Source: Streptomyces marianii
GTDB lineage: Bacteria > Actinomycetota > Actinomycetes > Streptomycetales > Streptomycetaceae
Direction: 5' to 3'
Assembly: GCF_005795905.1 (NCBI RefSeq)
Contig: NZ_VAWE01000001.1
Span: 1,612,001 to 1,676,000 of the forward strand
Length of the DNA stretch: 64,000 nucleotides
Below the pieces are notes generated by a model. That model was not told where the DNA came from and did no database searches. It saw only the letters and a program-made list of their open reading frames with translations. The translations under genes and the position numbers were made by a program. This document shows positions 43,972 through 54,053 of this stretch, piece after piece; positions within the stretch are counted from its first letter, which is position 1, and every line of letters starts with the position of its first letter.

Positions 43972-45590
43972 GCGGTACCGCCTTTCGGAGTGCGGAGGGT
44001 GTCGGCCGGGGCCCTGCCGGGCCGGGCCGTACCGGTGCCCCCACGGCCGTTCGCGGAAGCGGGCGGACGGTGCGCCGCGCCGGCGGTAGGGTGCGGTCCC
44101 TTCGCGGCCCGGTGCGCACCCGTGATGCGGGCGGCGGCGAGCTTCCCCGAGATCAGCACGGTGGGAACGCCGACTCCTGGCGTGGTGCCGCAGCCCGCGA
44201 CGACGGCGTTCTCGGTGCCGTTCACGAGGTTGCGCGGCCGGAACGGTCCGGTCTGGGCGAAGGTGTGCGCGACGGAGAACGGGGTGCCCGCGGCGTGGCC
44301 CTGACGGGTCCAGTCGGCGGGCGTGACCAGGCACTCCTCCTCGACGGCCGCGTCGATACCGGTGAGGCCGCGGCGTTCGAGCTCGGCGAGAAGACCGGCC
44401 CGGTAGCGGGGGGCCAGATCCTGCCACTGCGCCGCGCCGGGGCCGACCTCGGTGTTGGGACAGGGGGCCAGGATGTAGTGGACGTGCCGGCCGGGCGGTG
44501 CCAGGTCCGGGTCGGTGGCGGTGGGCCGGGTGATGAGGAGGGACGGGTCCGTCATCAGGTGCCCGGTGCGCGTCAGTTCGCGGAACGTGCTCTTCCAGGC
44601 GGCGCCGAACGAGATGGTGTGGTGCGCCAGGCCGGGCCAGGTGCGGTCGGTGCCCGCGTGCAGGACGACCGCGGACGGCGAGTGGCGCAGCTTGAGGGGC
44701 CGCCGGGGCTCGCGGCCGAGGAGCCGGTAGGTGGCCGGCAGGTCGGGGGTGAGCACGACGGCGTCACAGGGCAGCCGCTCCCGGTCGGTCACCACGGCGG
44801 TGATGCGTTCGCCGGTGCGCTCCAGCCGCGTGACCGTCCGCCCGTACAGGAGGGCCGCGCCCGCGTCGGCCGCGGCACCGGCCATGGCGCTGGGCACGGC
44901 GTGCACTCCGCCCCTCGGGAAGTGGACCCCGGCGACCGTGTCCATGTAGGCGATGACCGCGTAGGCGGCGAGGGCCCGGGACGGGGCGACTCCGGCGTAG
45001 AGGGACTGGAACGAGAAGACCCGGCGCAGCCGTTCGTCACGGAGGAAGCGCCCCACCCTGGCGTCGAGCCGGCCGAAGCCGCCGAGTGCGGCGAGACGGG
45101 CGAGGTCGGGCGTGAGCAGTTGCAGCGGCGAGTCGAAGTTGGCGTCGATGAACCGGCCCATCTGCACCCGGTACAACCTCTCCAGCCAGCCGCGCAGACG
45201 CCGGTAGCCGACCGCCTCGCGCGCGCCGGCGAAGCGCTCGATCTCCGCCTCCATGGCCTCGGGCCGGGTGTGCACGTCCAGGACGCTTCCGTCGGCGAAC
45301 GCCGCCCGGTACGCCGGGTGCAGCGGGACGAGTTCCAGCCTCTCCTCCAGCGTGTCGCCGACCGCCGCGAAGGCGTCGGCGAGGAGACCGGGCATGGTGA
45401 CGACGGTCGGTCCCGTGTCGAAGCGGTAGCCGCCCTGCTCGATCCGGCCCGCCCGGCCCCCGGGCAGGAGGTCGCGCTCGACGACGGTGACGCTGCGGCC
45501 CGCGCCGAGGAGGTGCAGGGCGGCGGACAGGCCCGCGAGCCCGGCTCCCACCACCACGACGTGGTCGGTGCGGCCCCTGACGGTCCTCAT
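43968..45590 (-). CDS. crtI: Phytoene desaturase
   Basis: A 540-residue FAD oxidoreductase. The N-terminal Rossmann motif is [53 protein letters not shown] follows, and the C-terminal CrtI signature is [29 protein letters not shown]. It converts phytoene to lycopene. The last 35 residues are a Gly/Pro-rich tail. ATG 45590 has GGAG six bases upstream and overlaps the crtE stop by four bases. Confidence 0.94.
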   Translation of the reverse strand: MRTVRGRTDHVVVVGAGLAGLSAALHLLGAGRSVTVVERDLLPGGRAGRIEQGGYRFDTGPTVVTMPGLLADAFAAVGDTLEERLELVPLHPAYRAAFADGSVLDVHTRPEAMEAEIERFAGAREAVGYRRLRGWLERLYRVQMGRFIDANFDSPLQLLTPDLARLAALGGFGRLDARVGRFLRDERLRRVFSFQSLYAGVAPSRALAAYAVIAYMDTVAGVHFPRGGVHAVPSAMAGAAADAGAALLYGRTVTRLERTGERITAVVTDRERLPCDAVVLTPDLPATYRLLGREPRRPLKLRHSPSAVVLHAGTDRTWPGLAHHTISFGAAWKSTFRELTRTGHLMTDPSLLITRPTATDPDLAPPGRHVHYILAPCPNTEVGPGAAQWQDLAPRYRAGLLAELERRGLTGIDAAVEEECLVTPADWTRQGHAAGTPFSVAHTFAQTGPFRPRNLVNGTENAVVAGCGTTPGVGVPTVLISGKLAAARITGAHRAAKGPHPTAGAAHRPPASANGRGGTGTARPGRAPADTLRTPKGGTA

Positions 45591-47281
45591 CGGCTGCTCC
45601 TGTCCGCTGTCGCAACCCACGGGCGCCGCGCGGCCGGTCCACCGCCCGGTCGGACACGCCGGGCGGCCGGGTGCGGATGGGTCACGGGGTTCGCGGGCGC
45701 GGCGGCGGGGGTGGCGGGAACGGGCCCCGGCGCGGCGGCCGTCGGCGTCGCGGGAGCGTCCGCGGCCGAGCGCACCGGCCCGTCGGCCGCAGACGTGGCG
45801 GGAGCTTCCACGGGCGGCCCCACGGCTGCGGCCGACGGCGCCGGACGGGCGGGCACGGACGCTCCGCACGGCCCCGGCCCGGCGGACGCGGCGGACACCG
45901 CCGCGTCAGGCGTCACGCCGTCGTCCGCGGCCGGGATCACCTGTGCGGCGGATGCCTCGGACGTGGCCCCGGCCGCGGGGACAGGCCGCCCGGCGGGCGG
46001 CGCTTGCGCCGCCGAACTCGGCGGTACGGCGGGCACCGGACCGGCCGTGGAACCGGTGGGGGCGGCCGCCGCGGCCAGCAGTGCCCGCAGCCGACGTGCC
46101 GGGGCCGGCTCCAGGGCGGCCGCGGCGAGCCGGCGTTCACCGGCCGCGAGCAGCCGCCCGATCCGCTTCTCCACGGCCTCCAGGGCACCGGTGTCCGTGA
46201 GGACCTCACGTACCCGCAGCAGCCGGTCCTCCGTCAGATCCGCATTGCCGAAGGCACCTTCGAGGACGGCCAGTGCCGCGCGGTCCCGGCGGGACCCGGC
46301 CCGGGCCCGGGCGACCGCGACGAGATACGTGGGCTTCCCGGAGCGTATGTCGTCACCCGACGGTTTGCCGGTGAGGAGGGGGTCGCCGAAGACGCCCTCG
46401 ATGTCGTCGCGGAGCTGGAAGGCGGTACCGGCGTACCGGCCCGCCGCGCACAGGTCGAGGACCGTCCGCGGGTCGGCACCCGCGACCGCCGCACCGAGGG
46501 AGAGCGGCCTGGCCACCGAGTACAGAGCGGTCTTGAGGCAGGCGGTGAGGATCGCCCGGGCCGCGGATCGGGAACCGGTCGCCTGCCCGTGGAGGTCCAG
46601 GTACTGGCCCGCGACCATCTCGGTGCGCATGGCCCGCCAGTTCTCCAGCACGCCGTTGCGGACGGCGTCGCCGCCGAAGTCCGTCCCGGCGACGATGTCG
46701 TCGGCCCAGGCGAGGGCGAGGTCGCCGGCCAGGACCGCCGCGGAGGACGCGAACGGGGCCGCCGCGGTGGCCGGTGACACGGCGGAGGGGTACCGGGCGG
46801 CCAGCCGGGCGTGGAACGAGGGCCCGCCCCGGCGGCGCGGCGAGCCGTCCATCACGTCGTCGTGGACGAGCGCGCAGGTCTGGATCAGCTCCAGCGCCGC
46901 GGCCGTGCGGAGCGCCGCGGGCGTCTCCGGCGCCGCTCCGCCGCAGGCCCGCATCGCCCACCACAGGAAACGGGAGCGCATCCGCCTGCCCCCGTCCAGG
47001 GTGAACCGTGCCACGGGCGCGGCCACGTCCGCCGCGAAGTCGCCGTCGAGTACGGCGGCGCCCGCCACCCGTTCCCTCAGCAGGAGGTCCAGCTCCCGTC
47101 CCACCGCAGCGGGTACGTCGGCGTCCACAGCGGCGGGTACGTCGGCGCCCCCCGCCCCGCAGGAGGGCCCGTCCGTCCCACAGGTCGGGGCCGTCTCACG
47201 GTTCGGAACCGTCCCCGGGTACGGGGCCGTCCCGGGGTTCGGCCCGGTCGGGGTCGGTGTGTGTGGCCCCGGTCGGTGCAT
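45587..47281 (-). CDS. crtE: Geranylgeranyl diphosphate synthase with long Ala/Pro tail
   Basis: A 564-residue protein, about 150 longer than usual. Residues about 60-410 are a complete polyprenyl synthase: the first aspartate motif LVHDDVMDGSPRRRGGPSFH, the second QLRDDIEGVFGDP in the DDxxG form seen in actinobacterial CrtE, and GKPSGDDIRSGKPTYL. Residues about 411-564 are low-complexity Ala/Pro/Gly/Ser with no homology, and 1-48 is a similar Pro/Gly/Thr-rich extension. GGAGG is five bases before ATG 47281. It makes GGPP and heads crtEIBV. The tail could come from fusion with non-coding DNA after loss of an earlier stop. Confidence 0.92.
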   Translation of the reverse strand: MHRPGPHTPTPTGPNPGTAPYPGTVPNRETAPTCGTDGPSCGAGGADVPAAVDADVPAAVGRELDLLLRERVAGAAVLDGDFAADVAAPVARFTLDGGRRMRSRFLWWAMRACGGAAPETPAALRTAAALELIQTCALVHDDVMDGSPRRRGGPSFHARLAARYPSAVSPATAAAPFASSAAVLAGDLALAWADDIVAGTDFGGDAVRNGVLENWRAMRTEMVAGQYLDLHGQATGSRSAARAILTACLKTALYSVARPLSLGAAVAGADPRTVLDLCAAGRYAGTAFQLRDDIEGVFGDPLLTGKPSGDDIRSGKPTYLVAVARARAGSRRDRAALAVLEGAFGNADLTEDRLLRVREVLTDTGALEAVEKRIGRLLAAGERRLAAAALEPAPARRLRALLAAAAAPTGSTAGPVPAVPPSSAAQAPPAGRPVPAAGATSEASAAQVIPAADDGVTPDAAVSAASAGPGPCGASVPARPAPSAAAVGPPVEAPATSAADGPVRSAADAPATPTAAAPGPVPATPAAAPANPVTHPHPAARRVRPGGGPAARRPWVATADRSSR

Positions 47282-47453
47282 GCGATCCTCCGCGTCGGTC
47301 GGTTGCTGTCACTCGTCCTTCCGCGGAGGGGCGGCGTTCGGATGCGCCCGGCACGGCGCGCGGCGGGGAGGCCGATGCCGACCAGTCGACCACGCCCAGG
47401 CGCGATCCACGGCAGCACACGGGCGGACGGGAGCCCGCTTCCGCCCGATTGCC

Positions 47454-48126
47454 TCATTCGCCGTGCGCCGGGGCCGTCCCACGTCCCCTCGCCCGCGTCG
47501 GCGGCCAGGCGCTCACGATCCGGTGCCGGGCGGCACCGGACACCGGCCGTCTCCACCACCCGGACGCGGCCTCGCGGCCGCCCACCCCGCCGTCCGGCCC
47601 ACCACCCGTACCGGGCGGCGCCACGGTCCCGGCCCGCGGCGGCTCAGGGCGCCGACCGCCCGCGCCGACGCTCCTGCTCCAAAGCCGCAGGCTCTCGCTC
47701 CGCCGTTCGGCCGCCCAGGCGGCGAACTCCTCGCGGGGCACGAGGAAGCCCCGCGGGCAGCACGTCGACGTCCGGCAGCCCGGCGACGAACCGGGCTGCC
47801 GCGTGCGAGGTCGGGTGGCGGGCCGTCGTACGGCTCCTCCCCGCGGCGCGGGCCAGCCCTTCCCGGTAGGTGTCGGCTTTCACGTACCGGACCCGGTCGC
47901 CGAGTGCGGCGGCGCGGTGGCACATGGCCGAGAGCACGAGGTGGGCCTCGGCGCGGTGGAAACTCCGCCGGCGGAACGCGGCACGGGACTCGATCACGAC
48001 GATCGGCCCGTCCTCGTCGGGTCCGTCCACTCCGGGCCCGGTGAAGCGGGGGCCGAGCCGGGCCCCGAAGAGCAGGTGCGCACGGGGCCTACCGGGCGGG
48101 CGGGGGCGTTGTGCACGACCGGACAT
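47454..48126 (-). pseudogene. FeS-type photolyase/cryptochrome-related gene, frameshifted and truncated
   Basis: ATG 48126 has AGGAG six bases upstream and lies 11 bases after litR. The first 125 codons match the N-terminus of deoxyribodipyrimidine photolyase-related (FeS-BCP) proteins: HLLFGARLGPRF, IVVIESRAAFRRRSFHRAEAHLVLSAMCHRAAALGDRVRYVKADTYREGL, HAAARFVAGLPDVDVLPA. Near 47755 the homology shifts frame by one base to RGFLVPREEFAAWAAERRSESLRLW, and within about 20 codons it is lost. Intact members are about 500 residues, so the FAD and iron-sulfur domains are missing. The ribosome site and start are still good, which suggests recent decay. An intact class I photolyase is encoded 2.5 kb upstream. 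Confidence 0.8.
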
Positions 48127-48137
48127 GGACGCTCCTG

Positions 48138-49211
48138 TCAGCGTGGGAGCAGTGCCTCGACGACGTCCACCGCGGAACCCAGGCCGTGCAGCCGCAGGGA
48201 CCCCGGGTACGCGCCGCCCGCCCAGCCGGGTCCGGCGAGGAGCACGGAAGTACGCTTCCGCGCGCCCTTCACGCCCCAGTGGATGCCGGAGACGATCCGC
48301 ACCAGCGACCGGTCGGCGGTCGACCGGGACTGGGCCCAGAGCACCACGGCGGCCGGGCCCAGACGGCGTACGGCCTCGTGGAGCGCGTCCGCGGGCAGTG
48401 CGGGCCCGAACATCCGGGCGGGCAGACCACGTTCCCCCAGCGCCGCGGCCAGCGCCTCGACGGGAAGGCTGTGCTGCTCGCCGGGTACGCAGGCGAGCAG
48501 CACGGGCGGCGCGTCGGGCCGTTCCGCCGCGGCTCGTACCCGGCGCAGCGCGGACGACACGTGCCAGGACAGCAGATGTTCGACCTCGACGTAACGCTCG
48601 CCGGACGTCGCCCATTTGCGCCCCACGGCGTGCAGGGTCGGGGCGATGACCTCCTCCCAGGCGACGACGAGACCGTGCTCGGCGAGCACGGCGTCCAGCA
48701 GGGCGTCGACGGCCGGGGCGTCGAGACGCACGGCGGCGCGGGCCAGCCCCCGGCATTCCTGCCGTACGTCCCCGAGGGGCAGGGCGTTGGGTCCGCCCGG
48801 CGTGTGCGAGGCGGGGGCGTTGTGCTGCCCGGTCGGCGCGGCCGGTCCGCGGCGCAGCGTCGTCGCGGGGGTGCTCATCGCCGCGCGCGCGGCCTCGGCG
48901 GGCGGGACGCCCTGGGCGGTGAGCCGGCACATCTCCTCGAGCCGGGCGATGTCCTCGGGCGTCCAGCGGCGGTGCCTGCCGTCCTCGCGCGTGGCGGGGC
49001 CGATCGCGTAGCGCCGTTCCCAGGACCGGAGGGTCGTGGGCGCGACACCGAGCCTGCGGGCGACCGCGCCGGTGCTGAGCGCGGCGGTGACACCGTCCTC
49101 TGCCGGGCCCTGCGGGCCGCTGTCGGCCTTCACCAGGCCCATGGTACGGCGCGGGGCGCGGCCCACCGCCGCGGCGGACGGGCCGCCGTCGTGGTCCGGG
49201 CGGCCGTTCAC
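48138..49211 (-). CDS. litR: LitR-type B12-binding MerR regulator
   Basis: About 357 residues from GTG 49211, which overlaps the upstream TGA (GTGA). ATG 49142 is possible but has no ribosome site. The MerR helix-turn-helix is LSTGAVARRLGVAPTTLRSWERRYAIG then TREDGRHRRWTPEDIARLEEM. The C-terminal half is a B12-binding fold: VIAPTLHAVGRKWATSGERYVEVEHLLSWHV matches the W-x-EH cap region of CarH/LitR, and LLACVPGEQHSLPVEALAAALGERGLPARMFGP the cobalamin lower-ligand loop (E-x-H). LitR/CarH proteins repress carotenoid genes in the dark and release DNA when light breaks the adenosyl-cobalt bond. It is 11 bases from a photolyase-like pseudogene and close to crtE. Confidence 0.9.
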   Translation of the reverse strand: MNGRPDHDGGPSAAAVGRAPRRTMGLVKADSGPQGPAEDGVTAALSTGAVARRLGVAPTTLRSWERRYAIGPATREDGRHRRWTPEDIARLEEMCRLTAQGVPPAEAARAAMSTPATTLRRGPAAPTGQHNAPASHTPGGPNALPLGDVRQECRGLARAAVRLDAPAVDALLDAVLAEHGLVVAWEEVIAPTLHAVGRKWATSGERYVEVEHLLSWHVSSALRRVRAAAERPDAPPVLLACVPGEQHSLPVEALAAALGERGLPARMFGPALPADALHEAVRRLGPAAVVLWAQSRSTADRSLVRIVSGIHWGVKGARKRTSVLLAGPGWAGGAYPGSLRLHGLGSAVDVVEALLPR

Positions 49212-50461
49212 CGTGCCCGCCCGGCCAGTACCTCCCGGGCCGCGCGGGTCCCGGAGGCCATGGCGCCCTGGACCGAACCCGTGGCCCGGTGGTCGCCGCA
49301 GACGTGCAGTCCGTCGGCGATCCTCGTGGTGCGGCTCAGCGGCCACGGCGGGTCCATGGCGGGGAGGGCGCCCCGCACGGTGCGGGCCGCGAGGAGCTCC
49401 CAGCCGCCGGTCTGCGTCCCGTACACCTCGGCGAGCACGTCGCGCAGCGATTCCTCGCTGCCGGGGGCGTCGGCGCCGAGCACCGAGGTCGAGACGAGCG
49501 CACGGCCGTCGGGCGCGTAGCCCGGCACCACCTCGGACAGCACCGCGGTGTTGAGGAAGCGGCCCGCCGAGTCGAGCAGCAGCGTCGGTTCCCTCAGCGG
49601 CGGGGCGGCCGCCGCGTGGTGGTACGTCGTCACCGTGCGGGTACGGGTCGGGTCCACGCGGGGGAGGAGGGCCGAGGCGGTGGCGGCGTCGGTGGCGACC
49701 ACCACGGAGGGTGCGGTACGCACCGATCCGTCGGCCAGCGTGACACCGCCGTCGGTGACGGCGGACACCGGCGCCCCCGTCTCCACGGTGCCCGCAGGCA
49801 GTCCGCCGGCGAGCTGGGCGGGGACGGCCCCGATGCCGGCGGCGGGCAGCGTCATGCTGCCTCGGACGAAGCTGCGCCAGACCAGGTGGAACATCCTGCT
49901 GGTCGTGCGCAGTCCGTCCTCCAGGAACACACCGGCGAGGAACGGGCGCACGAGACCGTCCACGACCTCCGCGGACACACCGGCCCGGGAGAGCTCGGTG
50001 AGCGTCGTGTGCTCGGGGAGCCCCTTGAGCACACGCGGTGGCAGCAGGGTGTCACGGGCCGTCAGGGCGCCGAGGGCCAGCAGGTCGCGTACCGGGACGC
50101 GGCGGCCGGTGACGAGGGCGGCGGCGTCGCGGGGCCGGCGGGTCGGATCGCAGAACCGGATCCTGCCCTGCGGTGTGTGCACCAGGACGCCGGGGGTGAA
50201 GGGCCGCAGCCGCAGGTCCGCCAGTCGCAGCCGCCGCTTGACCTGGGGGTAGGAGGTGTTGAACACCTGGAAGCCGCGGTCCAGCAGGAAGCCCCGGCAG
50301 CGGTCGGTGCGCATCCGGCCGCCGACCGCGTCGGAGGCCTCCAGCACGGCCACCGAGAGGCCCGCCGCGGTCAGGTCGAGGGCGCAGGTGAGGCCGGCCA
50401 GGCCGGCTCCCACGACGATCACGTCGGTGTGCGTCCCGTGGGGCCTCTTCATCGCTGTCAC
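49208..50461 (-). CDS. FAD-dependent oxidoreductase (amine-oxidase/desaturase fold)
   Basis: A 417-residue protein with an N-terminal dinucleotide motif [64 protein letters not shown] and the C-terminal GLHVCGDHRATGSVQGAMASGTRAAREVL follow. This is the NAD(P)/FAD oxidoreductase class found beside litR in streptomycetes. The substrate is unknown; a carotenoid or a flavin-linked role is plausible. Start GTG 50461 (GAGG three bases away) or ATG 50452. It overlaps litR by four bases, so the two are translationally coupled. Confidence 0.85.
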   Translation of the reverse strand: MTAMKRPHGTHTDVIVVGAGLAGLTCALDLTAAGLSVAVLEASDAVGGRMRTDRCRGFLLDRGFQVFNTSYPQVKRRLRLADLRLRPFTPGVLVHTPQGRIRFCDPTRRPRDAAALVTGRRVPVRDLLALGALTARDTLLPPRVLKGLPEHTTLTELSRAGVSAEVVDGLVRPFLAGVFLEDGLRTTSRMFHLVWRSFVRGSMTLPAAGIGAVPAQLAGGLPAGTVETGAPVSAVTDGGVTLADGSVRTAPSVVVATDAATASALLPRVDPTRTRTVTTYHHAAAAPPLREPTLLLDSAGRFLNTAVLSEVVPGYAPDGRALVSTSVLGADAPGSEESLRDVLAEVYGTQTGGWELLAARTVRGALPAMDPPWPLSRTTRIADGLHVCGDHRATGSVQGAMASGTRAAREVLAGRAR

Positions 50462-50611
50462 CGTCCTCGGTGTGTGGTGGGTGTGCGGTCGGTGCCGGTG
50501 TGCGGGTCGGTCCGGGTGTGCCGTCCGGGAGTCCGGTACTTCACGGCGGTCCGGTGGCCCTCGCCGCGTCGCCGGGTGCGCACCGGCCGCGTGTGGCGCT
50601 CGCGCGTGCGG

Positions 50612-51994
50612 TCAGCGGGTGCCGCGGCCCTCCCTGAACCGGGCCAGTCCGTCGCCGAGCGCCACGATCGGACCGGGGTAGTCCAGCCGGGCACGGTCGG
50701 CGCCGGGCAGTTTCCAGGGTTCGTGGACGGCGGATCCTCCGACGTCCTCCAGTTCCGGCACCCAGCGGCGCACATAGGCGCCGTCGGGGTCGTAACGGTG
50801 GGCCTGGCGGACGGGGTTGAGCACCCGGTTGGGCCTGGTGTCCGTCCCGGTGCCCGCCACCCACTGCCAGTTGAGCTGGTTGTTCGCGAGGTCGCCGTCG
50901 ACCAGCAGCTCCAGGAAGTACCGGGCGCCGACGCGCCAGTCGACGTACAGCGTCTTGGTGAGGAAACTCGCGGCCAGCAGCCTGCCGCGGTTGTGCATCC
51001 AGCCCTCGTGGCGGAGCTGGCGCATCGCGGCATCGACGACCGGGTAGCCGGTGCGGCCGTTCCTCCATGCCTCGATGTCGGCCCCGGCCTCCTTCGCGGA
51101 GCGCCAGCGGTCGTGCCGGGGCCGGTAGTCGGCGGCGGCCGCGTCCTGCCGTGCGGCGAGCACCTGGTGGTGGAAGTCGCGCCAGCACACCTGTCGTACG
51201 AAGGCCTCGGCACCCGGCCCGCCGGCGGCCCGGGCCCGGTGGACGGCCTCGGCCGGGGAGAGGGTGCCGAAGTGCAGATGGGGCGAGAGCCGGGACGTCG
51301 CGTCGCCCGCCAGGTCGTCGTGGCGCTCGTCGTAGCGGGAGAGACCGCCGCGTGCCCAGGCGTTCAGCCGCTTGCGCGCCTCGCGTTCGCCACCGCGGGC
51401 GAGTCCTTCCGACACTCCCCCGGCCTTCTCGGCGTCCGTGCGGGAGGGCACCGGCTCGGAGCGGATCCCGTCGGGCACCAGGACCGTGCGCGGCGCCGCG
51501 AGCACGCCCCGGATCTCCTGCTGCGACCAGCGGCGGTGGTACGGCGTGAACACGGCGAAGTGGTCCCCGCCGGACGGGACGACGGCCCCGGGGGCGAGGG
51601 CGGTGACGACCGCGTCGTGGACGCGCAGCGTGCGGCCGTCCTCCTCCAGCACGGTGCGCAGCCGCTCCTCGCGTGCGTGCGCGTAGCCGCTGACGCCGGC
51701 CGCCATGTGCACTTCGACGGCGTCCGCCTCCCGCGCGACCGCACGGACCTCCTCGACGACGTCACCGGAGCGGACGACGAGCCTCCCGCCCCGTTCGCGC
51801 AGTCCTTCGTGGAGGTCGGTGAGGCAGTCGGCGAGGAACGCGCGCCGGTTGGGAGGCGCGAATCCCGCGGCCTCGACGCGGTCGTCCCGTACGAACAGCG
51901 GCACCACCCGGTCCGCCGCCGCGAGTGCGGAGCGCAACGGCGGATGGTCGTGCAGGCGCAGGTCGGAGGTGAACAGGACGACCGCGGCGTTCAT
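50612..51994 (-). CDS. phr: Class I CPD photolyase
   Basis: A 460-residue DNA photolyase. The antenna domain is VVLFTSDLRLHDHPPLRSALAAADRVVPLFVRDD. FAD-binding blocks are RLSPHLHFGTLSPAEAVHRA, FVRQVCWRDFHHQVLAAR, WRNGRTGYPVVDAAMRQLRHEGWMHNRGRLLAASFLTK and LVDGDLANNQLNWQWVAGTGTD. The tryptophan path and the conserved Asn near FAD (DLANNQLNWQW) are present. It repairs UV-induced cyclobutane dimers with blue light. It lies in the same direction as the FAD oxidoreductase and litR, which fits light-induced expression. About 150 bases separate it from the FAD gene. Confidence 0.93.
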   Translation of the reverse strand: MNAAVVLFTSDLRLHDHPPLRSALAAADRVVPLFVRDDRVEAAGFAPPNRRAFLADCLTDLHEGLRERGGRLVVRSGDVVEEVRAVAREADAVEVHMAAGVSGYAHAREERLRTVLEEDGRTLRVHDAVVTALAPGAVVPSGGDHFAVFTPYHRRWSQQEIRGVLAAPRTVLVPDGIRSEPVPSRTDAEKAGGVSEGLARGGEREARKRLNAWARGGLSRYDERHDDLAGDATSRLSPHLHFGTLSPAEAVHRARAAGGPGAEAFVRQVCWRDFHHQVLAARQDAAAADYRPRHDRWRSAKEAGADIEAWRNGRTGYPVVDAAMRQLRHEGWMHNRGRLLAASFLTKTLYVDWRVGARYFLELLVDGDLANNQLNWQWVAGTGTDTRPNRVLNPVRQAHRYDPDGAYVRRWVPELEDVGGSAVHEPWKLPGADRARLDYPGPIVALGDGLARFREGRGTR

Positions 51995-52248
51995 GGGACT
52001 CCAGGCTGGGGCGGATGGGATGGATGGAATGGATGGCGCGGACGAGACGGTCCGGTGCGACGGTGGCCGTGGGCACCGGCCGTCCGGGGCGGCGCGTTCC
52101 TCGGGACGTCCGTGTGGACGGGCCGTCCGAGGCGGGCCCCCGGGGGACCGGCTCACGCGCCTCGGGACGCTCCCGTACGGTTCTTCCGCCGGAAGGCGCC
52201 TGCCGGATGCACGGCGTCCGGGGCGGCGCGCGAAGTCGCCGGAAGGCG

Positions 52249-52310
52249 GCGGAAGGTACCCGGGGGTCGCAGGGAGTCGGCGGAAGGTACCCGGGGGTCG
52301 CAGGGAGTCG
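52249..52310. repeat. 31-bp tandem repeat between phr and the SDR gene
   Basis: A 31-bp unit beginning GCGGAAGGTACCCGGGGGTC occurs twice in tandem. A related short run (GGATGGAATGGATGG) lies at 52014-52040. The 400-base gap otherwise shows no gene. Confidence 0.85.
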
Positions 52311-52403
52311 GCGGAGGGTCCCGGAGGCCGCGGGCAGGTCCCGGAGGCCGCACGGAAGTCCCGCCGTGCCGCACCGCAGGAGGGCAGGACGGCAGGACGG
52401 CGG

Positions 52404-53969
52404 TCAGCGGACACGGGCCGACGGGGTGCTGTCCGGCGCGGGCCCGGTACCGTCGGGGCCGTCGGGGCCGGCCTTCGCGGCGGCGCGGGCGATATTGCGT
52501 GCCATGCCGCCGAACACGACGGCGTGAAAAGGGGAGACGCTCCACCAGTACACGTGCCCGAGCAGTCCGCGCGGATGGAACAGGGCCCGCTGCCGGTAGC
52601 GGCTGCGGCCCCCCTCGCCGCGTTCGGCCCGCATCTCCAGCCACGCGAGACCCGGCAGCCTCATCTCGGCCCGCAGCCGCAGCATCCGGCCCGGTTCGAT
52701 CTCCTCGACCCGCCAGAAGTCCAGCGAGTCGCCGACCCTCAGCCGTGCGGCGTCCCGCCGGCCTCGGCGGAGCCCCACGCCGCCGACGAGCCGGTCGAGC
52801 CAGCCCCGTACCGCCCAGGCGAGCGGGAAGGAGTACCAGCCGTTGTCGCCGCCGATCCCCTCGATGACGCGCCACAGGGCCTGCGGCGAGGCGTCGACGT
52901 CGAGCGCGCGCCGGTCGGTGTAGAGACTGCCCCCGGCCCAGTCCGGGTCCGTCGGCAGCGGGTCGCTCGGAGCCCCGGGCAGCGCGGCGGAGGACCACCG
53001 GGTGGCGACCTGCGCGTCGCGCACCCGCTGGAGCGCAAGTTCCAGGGCCCGGTCGAAGCCGAGGGGGGTGCCGGGCGGATCGGGGACGTAGCGGGCGATG
53101 TCGTGCTCGCGGCAGACCACCTCGTGGCGCAGCGACTCGGCGAGTGGCCGGGCGAGGGCCGGCGGCACGGGCGTGACCAGGCCGATCCACAGACTGGACA
53201 ACCTCGGCGTCAGCATCGGCACGCCGAGGATGAGGCGCCTCGGCAGCCCGGCCACCTCGGCGTAGCGCCGCATCATCCGCTCGTACGTCATCACGTCCGG
53301 CCCGCCGATGTCGAAGGGCCGGTTCACGTCCGCAGGCATCCGGGCGCTCCCCACGAGGTAGCGCAGCACGTCCCGGACGGCGATCGGCTGAACGCGGGTG
53401 CTCACCCAGCTGGGGGTGACCATCACGGGCAGCCGCTCGGTCAGGTAGCGGAGCATCTCGAAGCTGGCGGAGCCGGAGCCGATGACCACCGCGGCACGCA
53501 GCACCGTCGCGGGCACGGGTGAGCGGAGGAAGATCTCGCCCACCTCGGCGCGGGAGCGCAGATGCGGCGAGAGCTCATGGCCGGGCACCTCCGCGGGCGT
53601 CAGCCCGCCCAGGTAGACGATGCGCCCCACGCCCGCCTCACTCGCCCGCCCGGCGAACGCCCTGGCCGCCTCGCGGTCGGCCTCCTCGAAAGACGGCCCG
53701 GAGCGCAGCCCGTGCACGAGGTAGTAGGCGACGTCGACGCCGCGCAGCGCCTCCCCGAGCGAGTCCGGGTCCGTGACGTCACCCCGTACGGTCTCCACCC
53801 GCCCCGCCCATGGATGGTCGCGCAGCTTCTCCGGCGAGCGGGCCATACAGCGGACCCGGAACCCGGCGTCCAGCAACTCGGGCACCAGCCGGCCGCCGAC
53901 GTAGCCGGTCGCACCCGTCACGAGACAGCGCGGGCCCTCGGTGTTCCGGCCGTTGCCCTGTCCGCTCAT
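52404..53969 (-). CDS. SDR-family NAD(P)-binding protein with DUF2867 domain
   Basis: A 521-residue protein. The N-terminal 300 residues are an atypical SDR/NmrA fold with CLVTGATGYVGGRLVPELLDAGFRVRCMAR, DVAYYLVHGL and RIVYLGGLTPAE. From about 320 a DUF2867 region follows (RALDVDASPQALWRVIEGIGGDNGWYSFPLAWAVRGWLDRLVGGVGLRRGRR, LDFWRVEEIEPGRMLRLRAEMRLPGLAWLEM). The family is common beside photolyase and litR in streptomycete light clusters; its reaction is unknown. GGAGG is five bases before ATG 53969. Four 34-bp repeats lie directly upstream. Confidence 0.87.
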   Translation of the reverse strand: MSGQGNGRNTEGPRCLVTGATGYVGGRLVPELLDAGFRVRCMARSPEKLRDHPWAGRVETVRGDVTDPDSLGEALRGVDVAYYLVHGLRSGPSFEEADREAARAFAGRASEAGVGRIVYLGGLTPAEVPGHELSPHLRSRAEVGEIFLRSPVPATVLRAAVVIGSGSASFEMLRYLTERLPVMVTPSWVSTRVQPIAVRDVLRYLVGSARMPADVNRPFDIGGPDVMTYERMMRRYAEVAGLPRRLILGVPMLTPRLSSLWIGLVTPVPPALARPLAESLRHEVVCREHDIARYVPDPPGTPLGFDRALELALQRVRDAQVATRWSSAALPGAPSDPLPTDPDWAGGSLYTDRRALDVDASPQALWRVIEGIGGDNGWYSFPLAWAVRGWLDRLVGGVGLRRGRRDAARLRVGDSLDFWRVEEIEPGRMLRLRAEMRLPGLAWLEMRAERGEGGRSRYRQRALFHPRGLLGHVYWWSVSPFHAVVFGGMARNIARAAAKAGPDGPDGTGPAPDSTPSARVR

Positions 53970-54053
53970 GCGAACCTCCGATTCCCGCGGGCGCTCCGCT
54001 GCTGATCCCCTGCCGGTCTGCCCCAGTCACCTTGCCCTCTGCGGAGTGCTTCC

